From assembly GCA_020343875.1 (NCBI GenBank), contig CP070811.1, positions 4,038,949 to 4,071,261 on the forward strand: a stretch of 32,313 bases of DNA, written 5' to 3'. Source of the DNA: Anaerolineales bacterium. GTDB lineage: Bacteria; Chloroflexota; Anaerolineae; 4572-78; NAK82. The translations under genes were made by a program, and so were the position numbers. Below the pieces are notes generated by a model that saw nothing but the letters and a program-made list of their open reading frames with translations, was not told the origin of the DNA and ran no database searches. Positions 7,713-15,802 of the stretch are shown in pieces. Numbering within the stretch: the stretch's first letter is position 1; every line of letters begins with the position of its first letter.

Positions 7713-10481
7713 CTAGAATTCCTGTAACACTATTGGCAGATAGACTTTTGTCCCCCCCGACCGAGTCTCCGACTCGGCCTCAAAAGCACCAATGTCACAT
7801 GTGTCACCCTGGGCCCGGCTGATCCCTCGCTGATCGGTCGTCACTCCGGCGACACAGGCGCCTGTGTCGATGGCCGGGCTGTTCTCGAGCAGGGCATGGG
7901 TGAGGGTGTCACCACCGTTATCGGCCAGTGGGCCGAGCAGAGGATCAGCGTTCTGTTGATCATTGGTGGCGCTGAAAGCACAGCTATTGCCATATTCCAG
8001 GTTGTAGTCGTTGGAAGTCGGCCCGCCACTACAATTGGCCGGCCCGTTGTAAGCCAGGATGCTGTTATGGACGAGGACCGAGCCACCTGCCAAATGGATG
8101 CCCCCCCCCCCACTGGCTGCTGTGTTGCTGGCCACCGTGGTGAAGGTCAGCACAGACGTGCCGTTGCCCTGCTGATAGAGACCACCGCCAGTAGTAGCCG
8201 CATTGGCGCTTAGGGTGCTGTTGATTAGAGTCAGCGCACCGCTGGCAGCGTAGAGACCGCCACCGCTACCAGCAATGTTGCTGAGGACCTGCCCTCCGCT
8301 TATGCTCGCGCTGCCCTTGTCGACGTACAGCCCGCCACCGGCGTCAGCCAGGTTGTAGGCAATCATACCACCCCCGGCCTGGGTGAAGACACCATTGATC
8401 TCAGACACGAACACCCCACCGCCACTGGCGGCACTGTTGCTGACTATTTCCCCACCGCTCAAGAGTGCGCTACCATTGCTGACGTGCAATCCGCCGCCTT
8501 CCTCGACGGCGGTGTTGCTCAGGATTTGGCCTCCTTCCAACACCGCGCTGCCGTCACTGACATACACACCACCGCCAGCATCGTCCGCGGCGTTGTAGGC
8601 AACCGTGCCCCCATGGGTCTGGGTGAAGACACTGGCACTCAGATTGAGGTACACCCCACCCCCACGCGCCAGAAAACCGCTGGCTGTGTTGCTGACGATT
8701 TGCCCCCCGCTCAATAGCGCGCTGCCCGAGGAAAGGAACATCCCGCCGCCAAAGCGGGCGCCATTCTTGATGATTTGTCCCCCGCTCACCGAGGCTTGGC
8801 CAACAGTGACGTAAATCCCCCCACCATTATCACTGGCGGTGTTGCTCAGGATTTGCCCTCCCTCCAGGGCTGCGCTGCCATGAGAGACGTACACCCCACC
8901 GCCAGAGTCGGCCATGTTGTAGGCAATCATACCACCTGCAGTCTGGGTGAATACGGCGCTGCTCTGACGAATGTAAACCCCGCCACCGTAGGAGTTGGCG
9001 GTGTTGCTCAGGATTTGCCCACTGCTCAACGTCGCACTGCCCATAGAAACGTACAGCCCAGCGCCGTAGCTGGCACTATTACTCAGGACCTCTCCACCGT
9101 TCAGCATCGCATTGCCAATATAGACAAATATACCACCCCCACCCTTATTTAAGTCGGCACCAGTGCTGGCAGTGTTATAGGCAATCAGGCTGACTCCAGT
9201 CTGCGTAAAGGCACTATCCTGACTCGCGACGTATACTCCTCCACCCACCTCAGCCGTGTTGCTGACGATCTGCCCTCCACTCAAGGTGACACTGGCGTCG
9301 TTGACGTACAGCCCACCGCCTCCGTCCCAAGACGGTGATGTGCCTATGGCGCTATTGCTGATGATTGTTCCGCCCTCTAGTACCGCACTGCCATCCCAGA
9401 CATACACTCCGCCCCCACGGATTGCAGTGTTGTTGAGAGTTTGCCCCCCGCTCAACGCAGCACTACCAGAAGCAAGGTACACTCCCCCGCCATAATCAGC
9501 GTGGTTATGACCGACGGTGCCACCAGTGTGGGTGAAGACACTCGAAGTAGCATACAGGCCACCCCCGGTAGCAGCGGTGTTACTGAGAACTTGTCCCCCG
9601 CTCAACGTCACGCTGCCAAGAGAGACGTACACCCCTCCACCGCTGCTGGTAGCGGCGTTGCTGAGAACTTGTCCCCCGCTCAACGTCACGTCCCCCAGAA
9701 TACCAGACACCCCGCCGCCCAGGATGGCCGAGTTGTAGGCAATGATGCTATCCCCGCTCTGGGTGAAGGCACCACTCTGCCCGATGTACACACCACCGCC
9801 ATAGTCGGCGGTGTTGCTGACGATTTGCCCTCTGTTTAAGGCCGCGCTGGCAGAAGAAAGGTAAAGCCCCCCTCCCCTCTCAGAGGCGGTATTATCCAGA
9901 ATCTGCCCCTCGCCCAACAGGGTAAGAGTGCCGGAAAGGACATACACCCCACCACCGTTTTCGGCCGTGTTGCTGGCGACGACGGTGTTGACCAAGGTCA
10001 ATTCCGCTGCGTGATTGTAGATTCCGCCCCCATCCGCGGTGATGACGTTCCCATTAATGATCGTCACCCCCGATATGCCCACCGTGCCTGCGATATGTAG
10101 GTCGAAGACTCGGTCGGTGAGAGCACTGGCATCAATGATGGTCTGGTCTGGACCCTGCCCACTGATCAATAAGGGCTGGGTGATGTCAAGGTCGCCGATG
10201 GCGTTACTATCGTCGCCCGCGCCCGACAGCGATAGCGTGTAAGTGCCAGATGCCAAAACAATGATGTCAATGGCGGGCGTGCCATTGGCGGTGCTAATCG
10301 CATCCCGCAGGGAGCAATCCCCATCACTGCAGCTACCATCAGCCTCGTCAGTGAAGATGTCCGGCCCCAACTGCGCGGCGTAGACTTCGGGCAGTTGCCA
10401 GCCGCCCATAGTCCACAGCAGGGCCACGGTCAACCCCAGCCCCAGCACACAAGCAACAAACAATCTCTCAAGTCCGGTCAT
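7713..10481 (-). CDS. Secreted CSLREA-type right-handed beta-helix repeat protein
   Basis: 922 aa, presumed surface or extracellular. The N-terminal signal segment (about 5-27, LFVACVLGLGLTVALLW) ends in an AxA-type site (VYAAQ). The motif CSLRDAISTANG follows, which matches the CSLREA family signature (TIGR04214-like). Residues about 145-750 are some 25 degenerate repeats of 25-33 residues, built on GGGVYVS.GSA.LSGGQILSNTA. These are coils of a right-handed parallel beta-helix with Asn ladders (SNTA, YNTA). The C-terminal part has the ADNGGDTLTHALLENSPAIDTG..V..DQRG.SR module (choice-of-anchor-Q-like) and ends in VYLPIVLQEF, a tail I associate with exported Chloroflexota proteins. The ATG at 10481, with GGGGGG upstream, is preferred to one 48 bases earlier because it begins with the signal peptide. 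Adhesin or polysaccharide-binding roles are possible; no catalytic motif is evident. Confidence 0.9.
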   Translation of the reverse strand: MTGLERLFVACVLGLGLTVALLWTMGGWQLPEVYAAQLGPDIFTDEADGSCSDGDCSLRDAISTANGTPAIDIIVLASGTYTLSLSGAGDDSNAIGDLDITQPLLISGQGPDQTIIDASALTDRVFDLHIAGTVGISGVTIINGNVITADGGGIYNHAAELTLVNTVVASNTAENGGGVYVLSGTLTLLGEGQILDNTASERGGGLYLSSASAALNRGQIVSNTADYGGGVYIGQSGAFTQSGDSIIAYNSAILGGGVSGILGDVTLSGGQVLSNAATSSGGGVYVSLGSVTLSGGQVLSNTAATGGGLYATSSVFTHTGGTVGHNHADYGGGVYLASGSAALSGGQTLNNTAIRGGGVYVWDGSAVLEGGTIISNSAIGTSPSWDGGGGLYVNDASVTLSGGQIVSNTAEVGGGVYVASQDSAFTQTGVSLIAYNTASTGADLNKGGGGIFVYIGNAMLNGGEVLSNSASYGAGLYVSMGSATLSSGQILSNTANSYGGGVYIRQSSAVFTQTAGGMIAYNMADSGGGVYVSHGSAALEGGQILSNTASDNGGGIYVTVGQASVSGGQIIKNGARFGGGMFLSSGSALLSGGQIVSNTASGFLARGGGVYLNLSASVFTQTHGGTVAYNAADDAGGGVYVSDGSAVLEGGQILSNTAVEEGGGLHVSNGSALLSGGEIVSNSAASGGGVFVSEINGVFTQAGGGMIAYNLADAGGGLYVDKGSASISGGQVLSNIAGSGGGLYAASGALTLINSTLSANAATTGGGLYQQGNGTSVLTFTTVASNTAASGGGGIHLAGGSVLVHNSILAYNGPANCSGGPTSNDYNLEYGNSCAFSATNDQQNADPLLGPLADNGGDTLTHALLENSPAIDTGACVAGVTTDQRGISRAQGDTCDIGAFEAESETRSGGTKVYLPIVLQEF
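8101..8111 (-). repeat. G11 homopolymer tract in the beta-helix gene
   Basis: Eleven consecutive C on the plus strand (G on the coding strand) encode part of a Gly run (SGGGGIH) near the C-terminal third of the protein. The reading frame is intact in this copy. Such tracts are prone to slippage, so this is a candidate phase-variation site or a sequencing-error hot spot. Confidence 0.7.
8230..9990 (-). repeat. Degenerate tandem repeats coding for beta-helix coils
   Basis: About 1.75 kb of imperfect tandem units, roughly 75-100 bp each, within the beta-helix gene. Recurrent words on the plus strand are GTGTTGCTGA, TTTGCCC(C/T)CCGCTC and ACACCACCGCC. They encode the coil motif with GG, YV, LSGGQ and SNTA. 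Unit lengths vary, with two classes: LSGGQ-type and FTQTGG..IAYN-type. Confidence 0.8.
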
Positions 10482-10897
10482 AAGTCTTCCCCCCTTGTTT
10501 TGATCGAGACCTGATCCAGGTCCAGCCACTAATTAAGAGTGTGCAAATCAATGAGTATCAGACGATGGAGAGGCACGCAGATCAGCCAGGTCCAGATTCT
10601 CCTGTTGCCACGCATCAAAAGGAATACAACCTGGGTGCCAGTGGCCTCCCCAGCCTGTGACACCTGGCGGAAAGCCGCCCAAAGGCGTTGTTACCACACA
10701 CCTCTTGTAAAGCCCCAGCCAAGTTGGACACGCCAGCTGGCCCAGAGACTTTGCCCACCGTAAAGTTACAGGCTGGCTTCTGCCAAGAGTTGTGGAGTTT
10801 TAACCGCTTCTTCGAGAGAGTTCTTCGAGCAAAACGGTGCGTTCAGATTTGACCCTTATTGAAAGGGAACTACGGGAAAAAGTTTAGAAACAGAGGC

Positions 10898-11012
10898 CTG
10901 GTCCAAGTCCAACCAGGATACACGGGGGGCGAGATATCGGGTTCCCAATAACCACAAATTGGAAACCCCAGAGAACTCGTCCAAGAATAACCTGGCACTT
11001 CCCCCCGTGTAT
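10898..11012. repeat. Nested-palindrome element in the gap upstream of the beta-helix gene
   Basis: Three inverted repeats are packed in 115 bp. A hairpin CCTGGT-ccaagtcca-ACCAGG lies at 10898-10916. A perfect 12-bp inverted pair follows, ATACACGGGGGG (10918-10929) and CCCCCCGTGTAT (11001-11012), 71 bp apart. Inside that is an 11-bp stem with one mismatch and an 8-base loop (10939-10949 with 10958-10968). No open frame of note covers it. The rest of the gap (10482-11180) shows only a short direct repeat TTCTTCGAG (about 10810-10830) and nothing recognisable as a gene or a known RNA family. It could be a small mobile-element remnant (MITE-like) or a structured RNA. Confidence 0.55.
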
Positions 11013-11180
11013 TGGTGCTCAAAAATGCCAAGTTATGAACGAACGAATGTTGAACAGGGGGAGTAGTATATACAAATCTCAGGATGGCGCAAGCCGGATC
11101 TCGTAGAAGCAGGCCGGAGCGGGTGTGAGCAGGCCCCGCCCAGGGTGTGTGCAGTGGTGAGCGATTTTCTGAGTGATCTC

Positions 11181-11215
11181 GAAAAGAAAAGGAGGTGGAT
11201 TATGCATCCACCCCC
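11181..11215 (-). terminator. Intrinsic terminator after hppA
   Basis: GGTGGAT (11194-11200) pairs with ATCCACC (11206-11212) around TATGC, with two further G-C pairs outside a mismatch. Read on the minus strand, it is followed by TCC and then TTTTCTTTTC (11190-11181). It lies about 75 bases beyond the hppA stop in the right orientation. Confidence 0.7.
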
Positions 11216-11285
11216 TGCGTCTGTTGTCCCAAAACTGGCGGGGCCGAGGGGCTATCCGCCCGCCGAATTCAGCTACTCCCATCCT

Positions 11286-13586
11286 CTAACTGGCAACGGC
11301 CGCTGCGTCCGTTTTTACATCGGTTAGCTCTGGCGCCTTGCGCTTGCTTTGCCAGATCGCCCACACGAAAGCAGCTAGCAGGACCAGCACCACCAGCCAG
11401 CCAGTCACTCCCAGGCCGGTCTTGTACTGCACCACAATAGGGGCTATGATCACCGAAACCAGGTTGACCACCTTGATCATGGGATTGAGAGCCGGGCCGG
11501 CGGTGTCTTTGAGTGGGTCGCCGACCGTATCGCCTACCACCGAGGCCTTGTGTCGCTCAGAATGCTTGCCCAGATTGTTGCCCGGGTCGCTCGGCTCATC
11601 TTCGATGGTCTTCTTAGCATTATCCCAGGCACCACCTGAATTGGCCATGAAGACCGCCAGCAACTGTCCAGAGAGGATAATGCCGGCCAGGAAGCCACCC
11701 AAGGCTTCCACCTGAAGCACCAGGCCGACGATAATGGGCGAGACCACCGCCATGGCTGCCAGGGGAACTAATTCCTTCTGAGCCGCAGCAGTGGAGATGG
11801 AGACAGCCCGAGCGTAGTCGGGTTTGACCTTGCCCTCCATCAAGCCGGGAATCTTGAACTGGCGTCGCACTTCGGTTACCATCAGGCCGGCAGCCCGGCT
11901 GACCGCCTTAATGGCGAAGGAAGAGAAGAGCCAGGGGATGGCGCCGCCGATCAGCATACCCACAAAAACACGCGGCTGTGACACGCGGATGCCGTTGATC
12001 AGGGCCTCCGGGTCCACCAAGCTGACGTCGGTGATAAAGGAGCCAAAGAGAGAAACGGCCGCGATGACAGCCGAGCCGATAGCGATACCCTTGGTGATGG
12101 CCTTGGTGGTATTGCCGACTGCGTCCAGGTCAGCCATGATCTGGCGCGCGCGGTCGGTCATACCGGTCATCTCGCCGATGCCATTAGCGTTATCGGCGAT
12201 AGGGCCGAAGGAGTCCATAGCCACGTTGTTGCCGGTCAGGGTGAGCATGCCGATACCGGTCATGGCCACGCTATACAATACGAAGGCCACCTGCTCCATG
12301 CCCGAGAAGCCAGGGATGTTGCCATAGATGAGGATGGCAGCGAAGATGGTGGCGGCGATGACGAGGGCAGCCCACACGCTCGACTCGTAGCCGACGGCCA
12401 GCCCGGACAGAATAGTGGTGGCCGCGCCACCATCGGCGCTCTCGCGAATCTCCTTGACAGGGGGAGACTCAGTGCCAGTGAAATAGTCGGTCAAGCGGTC
12501 GATGAGGATGGCCAGCAGCACACCCACGGCGGTTGAGAGGAACGGCCGCCACCAGCCACCCGGCACGTCCCGCATATAGACCACAGCCACGATGCCAAAC
12601 AAAACAACTGAAATGCCCGCCGAGGTCAGGAAGCCTCGGAAGATCGCCTTCATCGCGTCGGCACCGCTTCCCTCGGCAGCCCCTTTGACCAGATAGGTAC
12701 CCACGATGGACGACAACACGCCGATGCCGCGCACCAGCAGCGGGTAGACAATCCAGTTCAAATCGCCGGTGATACGTACCAGCGCCAGGCCCAGGATTAA
12801 GCCGGAGACGATGGTAACCTCGTAGCTCTCGAAGATGTCGGCCGCCATCCCGGCGCAGTCGCCCACATTGTCGCCCACCAAATCAGCCACCACAGCCGCG
12901 TTACGGGGATCATCTTCTTCCAGGCCGGCCTCTACTTTGCCTACCAGGTCAGCCCCCACATCAGCAGCCTTGGTGTAGATGCCACCTCCCACCCGCATAA
13001 AGAGAGCCAGCAGAGTGCCGCCAAAGCCAAAGCCCAGCAGGGCGTCAGGGGCGGCTTTGCCAAAGATGATGAAGATGATGGTCCCACCAAAGAGGCCCAG
13101 TCCGTCCGTCAGCATGCCGGTGATGGTGCCGGCCCGGTAAGCGATGCGCAGCGCTTCCCCGAAGCTGGTACGAGCTGCGCTTGCCACGCGCACGTTGCCC
13201 TCGACGGCCATGCGCATCCCAATCTGCCCAACCACCAGAGAGAAGATGGCCCCCATCGCAAAAGCAATGGCCCGTCCAAAGGCAATGTACACGCGTGCAT
13301 TGGCACCAAACTCTTCTTGCGCCTCAGGCGTGGGGTTGACAATCCACACGCTAAAGAAGAGAGCAATAATCAGAATGCCGATAAAGGGCAGGATGGTCCG
13401 CAACTGTCGATTTAGGTAGGCGTCAGCTCCCTGCTTAATGTCTTGCCATACATCTTGCATCTCCTGCGTGCCTTTGTCTTCCTTGAGAATCTGCCAACGC
13501 AAGAAGACGGCGTAGGCCAGGCCCAAGATCGCGACGCCCAGCACCCCAAAGATGGCATATGTCTCAAAGGGGGTCATCCCGTGCAT
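11286..13586 (-). CDS. hppA: K+-independent H+-translocating pyrophosphatase
   Basis: About 766 aa with some 16 membrane helices. The enzyme couples hydrolysis of pyrophosphate to proton export across the cytoplasmic membrane. Signatures present are the pyrophosphate-binding DVGADLVGKVE, the acidic DDPRN...ADLVGDNVGDCAGMAADIFE block, GNNVAMDSFGPIADNANGI, and the C-terminal GDTVGDPLKDTAGPALNPMIK. The position that sets K+ dependence reads GNTTKAITKG. The Lys, in place of the Ala of K+-dependent enzymes, marks the K+-independent, proton-pumping class. Candidate starts are ATG at 13595, 13586 and 13577. AGGAGG ends 2 bases before the first and 11 before the second, so 13586 is given, though 13595 remains possible. 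A terminator follows the gene; no clear promoter was found. Confidence 0.96.
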   Translation of the reverse strand: MHGMTPFETYAIFGVLGVAILGLAYAVFLRWQILKEDKGTQEMQDVWQDIKQGADAYLNRQLRTILPFIGILIIALFFSVWIVNPTPEAQEEFGANARVYIAFGRAIAFAMGAIFSLVVGQIGMRMAVEGNVRVASAARTSFGEALRIAYRAGTITGMLTDGLGLFGGTIIFIIFGKAAPDALLGFGFGGTLLALFMRVGGGIYTKAADVGADLVGKVEAGLEEDDPRNAAVVADLVGDNVGDCAGMAADIFESYEVTIVSGLILGLALVRITGDLNWIVYPLLVRGIGVLSSIVGTYLVKGAAEGSGADAMKAIFRGFLTSAGISVVLFGIVAVVYMRDVPGGWWRPFLSTAVGVLLAILIDRLTDYFTGTESPPVKEIRESADGGAATTILSGLAVGYESSVWAALVIAATIFAAILIYGNIPGFSGMEQVAFVLYSVAMTGIGMLTLTGNNVAMDSFGPIADNANGIGEMTGMTDRARQIMADLDAVGNTTKAITKGIAIGSAVIAAVSLFGSFITDVSLVDPEALINGIRVSQPRVFVGMLIGGAIPWLFSSFAIKAVSRAAGLMVTEVRRQFKIPGLMEGKVKPDYARAVSISTAAAQKELVPLAAMAVVSPIIVGLVLQVEALGGFLAGIILSGQLLAVFMANSGGAWDNAKKTIEDEPSDPGNNLGKHSERHKASVVGDTVGDPLKDTAGPALNPMIKVVNLVSVIIAPIVVQYKTGLGVTGWLVVLVLLAAFVWAIWQSKRKAPELTDVKTDAAAVAS

Positions 13587-13732
13587 AGATCTCATTTCCT
13601 CCTTATTTCTACGTTGGTACTTGTGAGCACTCAAGGGTTTTCCCGAAGCGCCCCTTCCCTGAACCGGGTTGGGGCACGGGTTGGCGCGAGCCAGGTGGGC
13701 CAAAACCTCTCAGTGTCTTATCAATTGGGTAC

Positions 13733-13768
13733 AAAAAAAGTATCCTGCCTTCTGGATCAGAGGCAGGA
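13733..13768 (-). terminator. Intrinsic terminator after hisH
   Basis: TCCTGCCT (13743-13750) pairs perfectly with AGGCAGGA (13761-13768) around a 10-base loop. On the minus strand it is followed by GTA and then seven T (13739-13733). It lies about 95 bases after the hisH stop and separates hisH from hppA. Confidence 0.85.
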
Positions 13769-13863
13769 AGAAAAAAGTGATTCCCACATAGGGGCGGCAG
13801 TCATTGCTTCCCATTCCTACAATCCTACTCGCGAGGAGATTTTACCCGAGACAAGACAAAATG

Positions 13864-14481
13864 TCAAAACTGGTTAACTCTTTCCAGGAAATTCTGCAGT
13901 AGTCTCAGTCCCACTTGTTGGCTCTTTTCGGGGTGGAACTGAATGGCCCACACGTTGTCCCGAGCGACGACCGAAGGGAAAGGGCCAGCGTAGTCCGTGC
14001 TGGCCACCACAATGCTCTGGTCCTCGGTGACGGCATGGTAGGAATGGGCAAAATAGGCAAAGGCACCGTCAGGAACGCCGTTCAGCAAGGGATGTGGCTG
14101 ACGGTGCTCGATCTGGTTCCAGCCCATATGCGGCACCGTCAGGCCAGCGGCAAAACGAACGACTCGTCCCGGCAGCACGCCCAGGCCAGGATGGATTCCC
14201 ATCTCCTCACTTTCTTCAAAGAGCAACTGCAATCCGACGCAGATACCCAGGAGGGGGATGCCCCGCTCAAGAGCAGCGAATATCGCCGTATCCAGGGAGC
14301 GCGAACGCAAGCCGTCCATCCCATCACCGAAGGCACCCACACCAGGCAGCACCACAGCGTCCGCCCGGGCGACGATGGCAGGCTCATCCGTGATGGTGGG
14401 CTTCGCCCCCACGCGCTCAAATGCTTTCTGCACGCTACGCAGGTTGCCAATGCCTGCGTCGATGATCACCATGTGTTTCAA
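13864..14481 (-). CDS. hisH: Imidazole glycerol phosphate synthase subunit HisH
   Basis: 205 aa, class-I glutamine amidotransferase. It hydrolyses glutamine and channels ammonia to HisF, which makes imidazole glycerol phosphate and AICAR in histidine synthesis. The catalytic triad is visible: Cys81 in LLGICVGLQ, His183 and Glu185 in QFHPEKS. PGVGAFGDGM (about 46-55, oxyanion region) and PHMGWNQI (about 117-124) are also typical. A TTG at 14481 has AGGA seven bases upstream. The first ATG, at 14472, gives a start closer to most family members but has no ribosome site; the TTG start is given. No hisF or other his gene lies in the window, so hisH is an isolated his gene here. It is terminated by a strong hairpin. 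Confidence 0.95.
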   Translation of the reverse strand: MKHMVIIDAGIGNLRSVQKAFERVGAKPTITDEPAIVARADAVVLPGVGAFGDGMDGLRSRSLDTAIFAALERGIPLLGICVGLQLLFEESEEMGIHPGLGVLPGRVVRFAAGLTVPHMGWNQIEHRQPHPLLNGVPDGAFAYFAHSYHAVTEDQSIVVASTDYAGPFPSVVARDNVWAIQFHPEKSQQVGLRLLQNFLERVNQF

Positions 14482-14516
14482 ATCAGCATCCTGTCAATTG
14501 ATTCACACTCAGGCAC

Positions 14517-14550
14517 AAGACCCTGCGGGTCTTCGAAAACCCCCAGGGTC
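14517..14550. repeat. Palindromic repeat with alternative hairpins upstream of hisH
   Basis: AAGACCC-tgc-GGGTCTT (14517-14533) forms a perfect 7-bp hairpin. An overlapping longer one pairs GACCCTG (14519-14525) with CAGGGTC (14544-14550). There is no T tract. It resembles REP-like intergenic palindromes; it sits 36 bases before the hisH start. Confidence 0.5.
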
Positions 14551-14578
14551 TACCAGAAACCTCTCAGGACCATTCTCT

Positions 14579-14690
14579 CTAAGTACAACCAAATAAGTGA
14601 GCAGTAGGGGCAGCGCCTTGTGTGCCCCAACAGGGCGGCCATAAGATTGGCTCTGCCCTGACCCATCAGGATTCATTTGTTCGTACTTAG
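14579..14690. repeat. 112-bp imperfect palindrome between the PfkB kinase gene and hisH
   Basis: The outer arms 14579-14594 and 14675-14690 match in 14 of 16 positions (CTAAGTAC...GTACTTAG). Inner arms 14606-14617 and 14649-14660 pair at about 10 of 12, counting a wobble, and a GCCC/GGGC tip (14624-14636) closes the structure. The right arm includes the stop codon of the kinase gene (14687-14689), so the element abuts the coding region. The architecture is MITE-like or REP-like; no ORF is inside. Confidence 0.55.
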
Positions 14691-15616
14691 GTAACTAACC
14701 CATTGTAAAGACAATCGAGGCTGAGATCTGGGCAGACCGATTCGTAGTATTGCAGGGTGAGGGCAGCCGCCGTAGCTCCCAGCCGCACTGCTTCGTCAAT
14801 CGGAAAATCGTTCAGGATGCCAAAGACCACACCCGCGGTCAGGGCATCGCCGGCCCCGGTACGATCTAGCACCTGGGTTTTGACGGCCGGGACGTGGCCA
14901 CTGACCTCGGAGGTGGCATAGCACACACCCAGTTCAGCCAGCGTGACGATGGCCACCTGCACGCCCATGGCTACCAACTGCTTGGCAGCCACAATGCCCT
15001 GGTCGCGGTTGTTGCGCAAAGAGCGATTACACAGTACTTCAGCCTCCGGCAAGTCAGGGGTAACCATAAATAGGGTAGGCAGATGAGGAATCAGACGTTC
15101 AGCCAAAGAAACCGAGGTAGGATCGGCACTAACTGGCACCTGGTACTTGGTCGCCTGTCGAATCAGGGAGTTGATGGCTGACGGCGATAGATTGGCATCC
15201 ATGACCACCATGGCTGCATCGCGGATCAGGCTCCGGCGGCCGTATATGAATCCCGGCGTGAGGCAAGACAGCACCACCATGTCATCAATGGAGATCGACA
15301 GGCCGCCAGCCTGATCAGACACGGCCAAATAGGCACCGGTGTGGTGATCCGGACTCTCAATCAGGTATGACACGTCCACTCCAGCGTCGGCGGCTTGATC
15401 GCGAACCCGGCGGCCCGAGCGATCGGCGCCTATGGCCGATAGCAGGATAGCATGCTCACCCAAGCGGGCCAGGTTCTCAGCCACATTGCGCGCCACGCCC
15501 CCCACGCTGATGCGAATGCTGCCTGGGTTGCTGGTGCCGGGCCGCAAGGGGCCGGTGGCGCGCCCCTTGGTATCCAAGCCCGCTGCTCCAACGACGAGAA
15601 TGTGAGAATGATTCAT
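14687..15616 (-). CDS. PfkB-family carbohydrate/nucleoside kinase (pseudouridine-kinase-like)
   Basis: 309 aa, ribokinase-like fold; it transfers phosphate from ATP to a sugar or nucleoside hydroxyl. The first PfkB signature is seen as GGVARNVAENLARLG (39-53). The second is DRTGAGDALTAG (251-262), with the catalytic base Asp257 and the GAGD anion hole. The combination GG.ARNVAENLARLG, an early GxxxxD region and an ESVCPDLS tail is closest to pseudouridine kinases (PsuK/YeiC), but no psuG glycosidase gene is present, so the substrate is uncertain. The ATG at 15616 lacks a clear ribosome site. It has its own promoter, back to back with that of the HerA operon. Confidence 0.85.
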   Translation of the reverse strand: MNHSHILVVGAAGLDTKGRATGPLRPGTSNPGSIRISVGGVARNVAENLARLGEHAILLSAIGADRSGRRVRDQAADAGVDVSYLIESPDHHTGAYLAVSDQAGGLSISIDDMVVLSCLTPGFIYGRRSLIRDAAMVVMDANLSPSAINSLIRQATKYQVPVSADPTSVSLAERLIPHLPTLFMVTPDLPEAEVLCNRSLRNNRDQGIVAAKQLVAMGVQVAIVTLAELGVCYATSEVSGHVPAVKTQVLDRTGAGDALTAGVVFGILNDFPIDEAVRLGATAAALTLQYYESVCPDLSLDCLYNGLVT

Positions 15617-15684
15617 ATCAGTGGGAAGACAATCATGGTTGATTGGATAGTCGAGGTCGACAAGGACGCCTCAAGGCAAATACT

Positions 15685-15713
15685 ACTATAGCACATCTTC
15701 AGAGAAAGTGAAA
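15685..15713 (-). promoter_or_regulatory. Promoter of the PfkB kinase gene
   Basis: Minus strand: -35 TTTCAC (15713-15708), 17-bp spacer, -10 TATAGT (15690-15685) preceded by TGTGC (extended -10). It is divergent from the promoter at 15734-15762 with 20 bp between the -35 boxes. Confidence 0.6.
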
Positions 15714-15733
15714 GACGAAACAAGAGCTTTTCG

Positions 15734-15762
15734 TTGTTTTTGAGGTGGAATTATAGTATACT
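15734..15762 (+). promoter_or_regulatory. Promoter of the HAS-barrel/GNAT/HerA operon
   Basis: -35 TTGTTT (15734-15739), 17-bp spacer, -10 TATACT (15757-15762). The predicted start near 15769 leaves a leader of about 34 bases carrying the GGAGG of the first gene. Confidence 0.65.
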
Positions 15763-15802
15763 TCAATATAGCCCCTAACGGCAAATGGTGGAGGGTAGCT
15801 CA

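Noticed and set aside
8383..9839. Several plus-strand ORFs of 70-130 aa rich in Pro and repeated words
   Set aside because: They are antisense to the tandem repeats of the beta-helix gene and repeat because the gene does; no ribosome sites or recognisable folds.
8230..9990. Repeated DNA words that could suggest a CRISPR array
   Set aside because: Units are degenerate, of uneven length, and translate in frame into beta-helix coils; there are no constant repeats with unique spacers.
10539..10763. 74-aa ORF in the gap downstream of the beta-helix gene start
   Set aside because: No ribosome site, no coherent protein pattern; composition like non-coding DNA.
11824..12327. 167-aa plus-strand ORF opposite hppA
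   Set aside because: Antisense to conserved pyrophosphatase motifs; composition is a shadow of membrane helices.
13587..13863. Promoter for hppA
   Set aside because: Only weak matches (for example TTGAGT with a -10-like sequence almost touching the ribosome site); none good enough to annotate.
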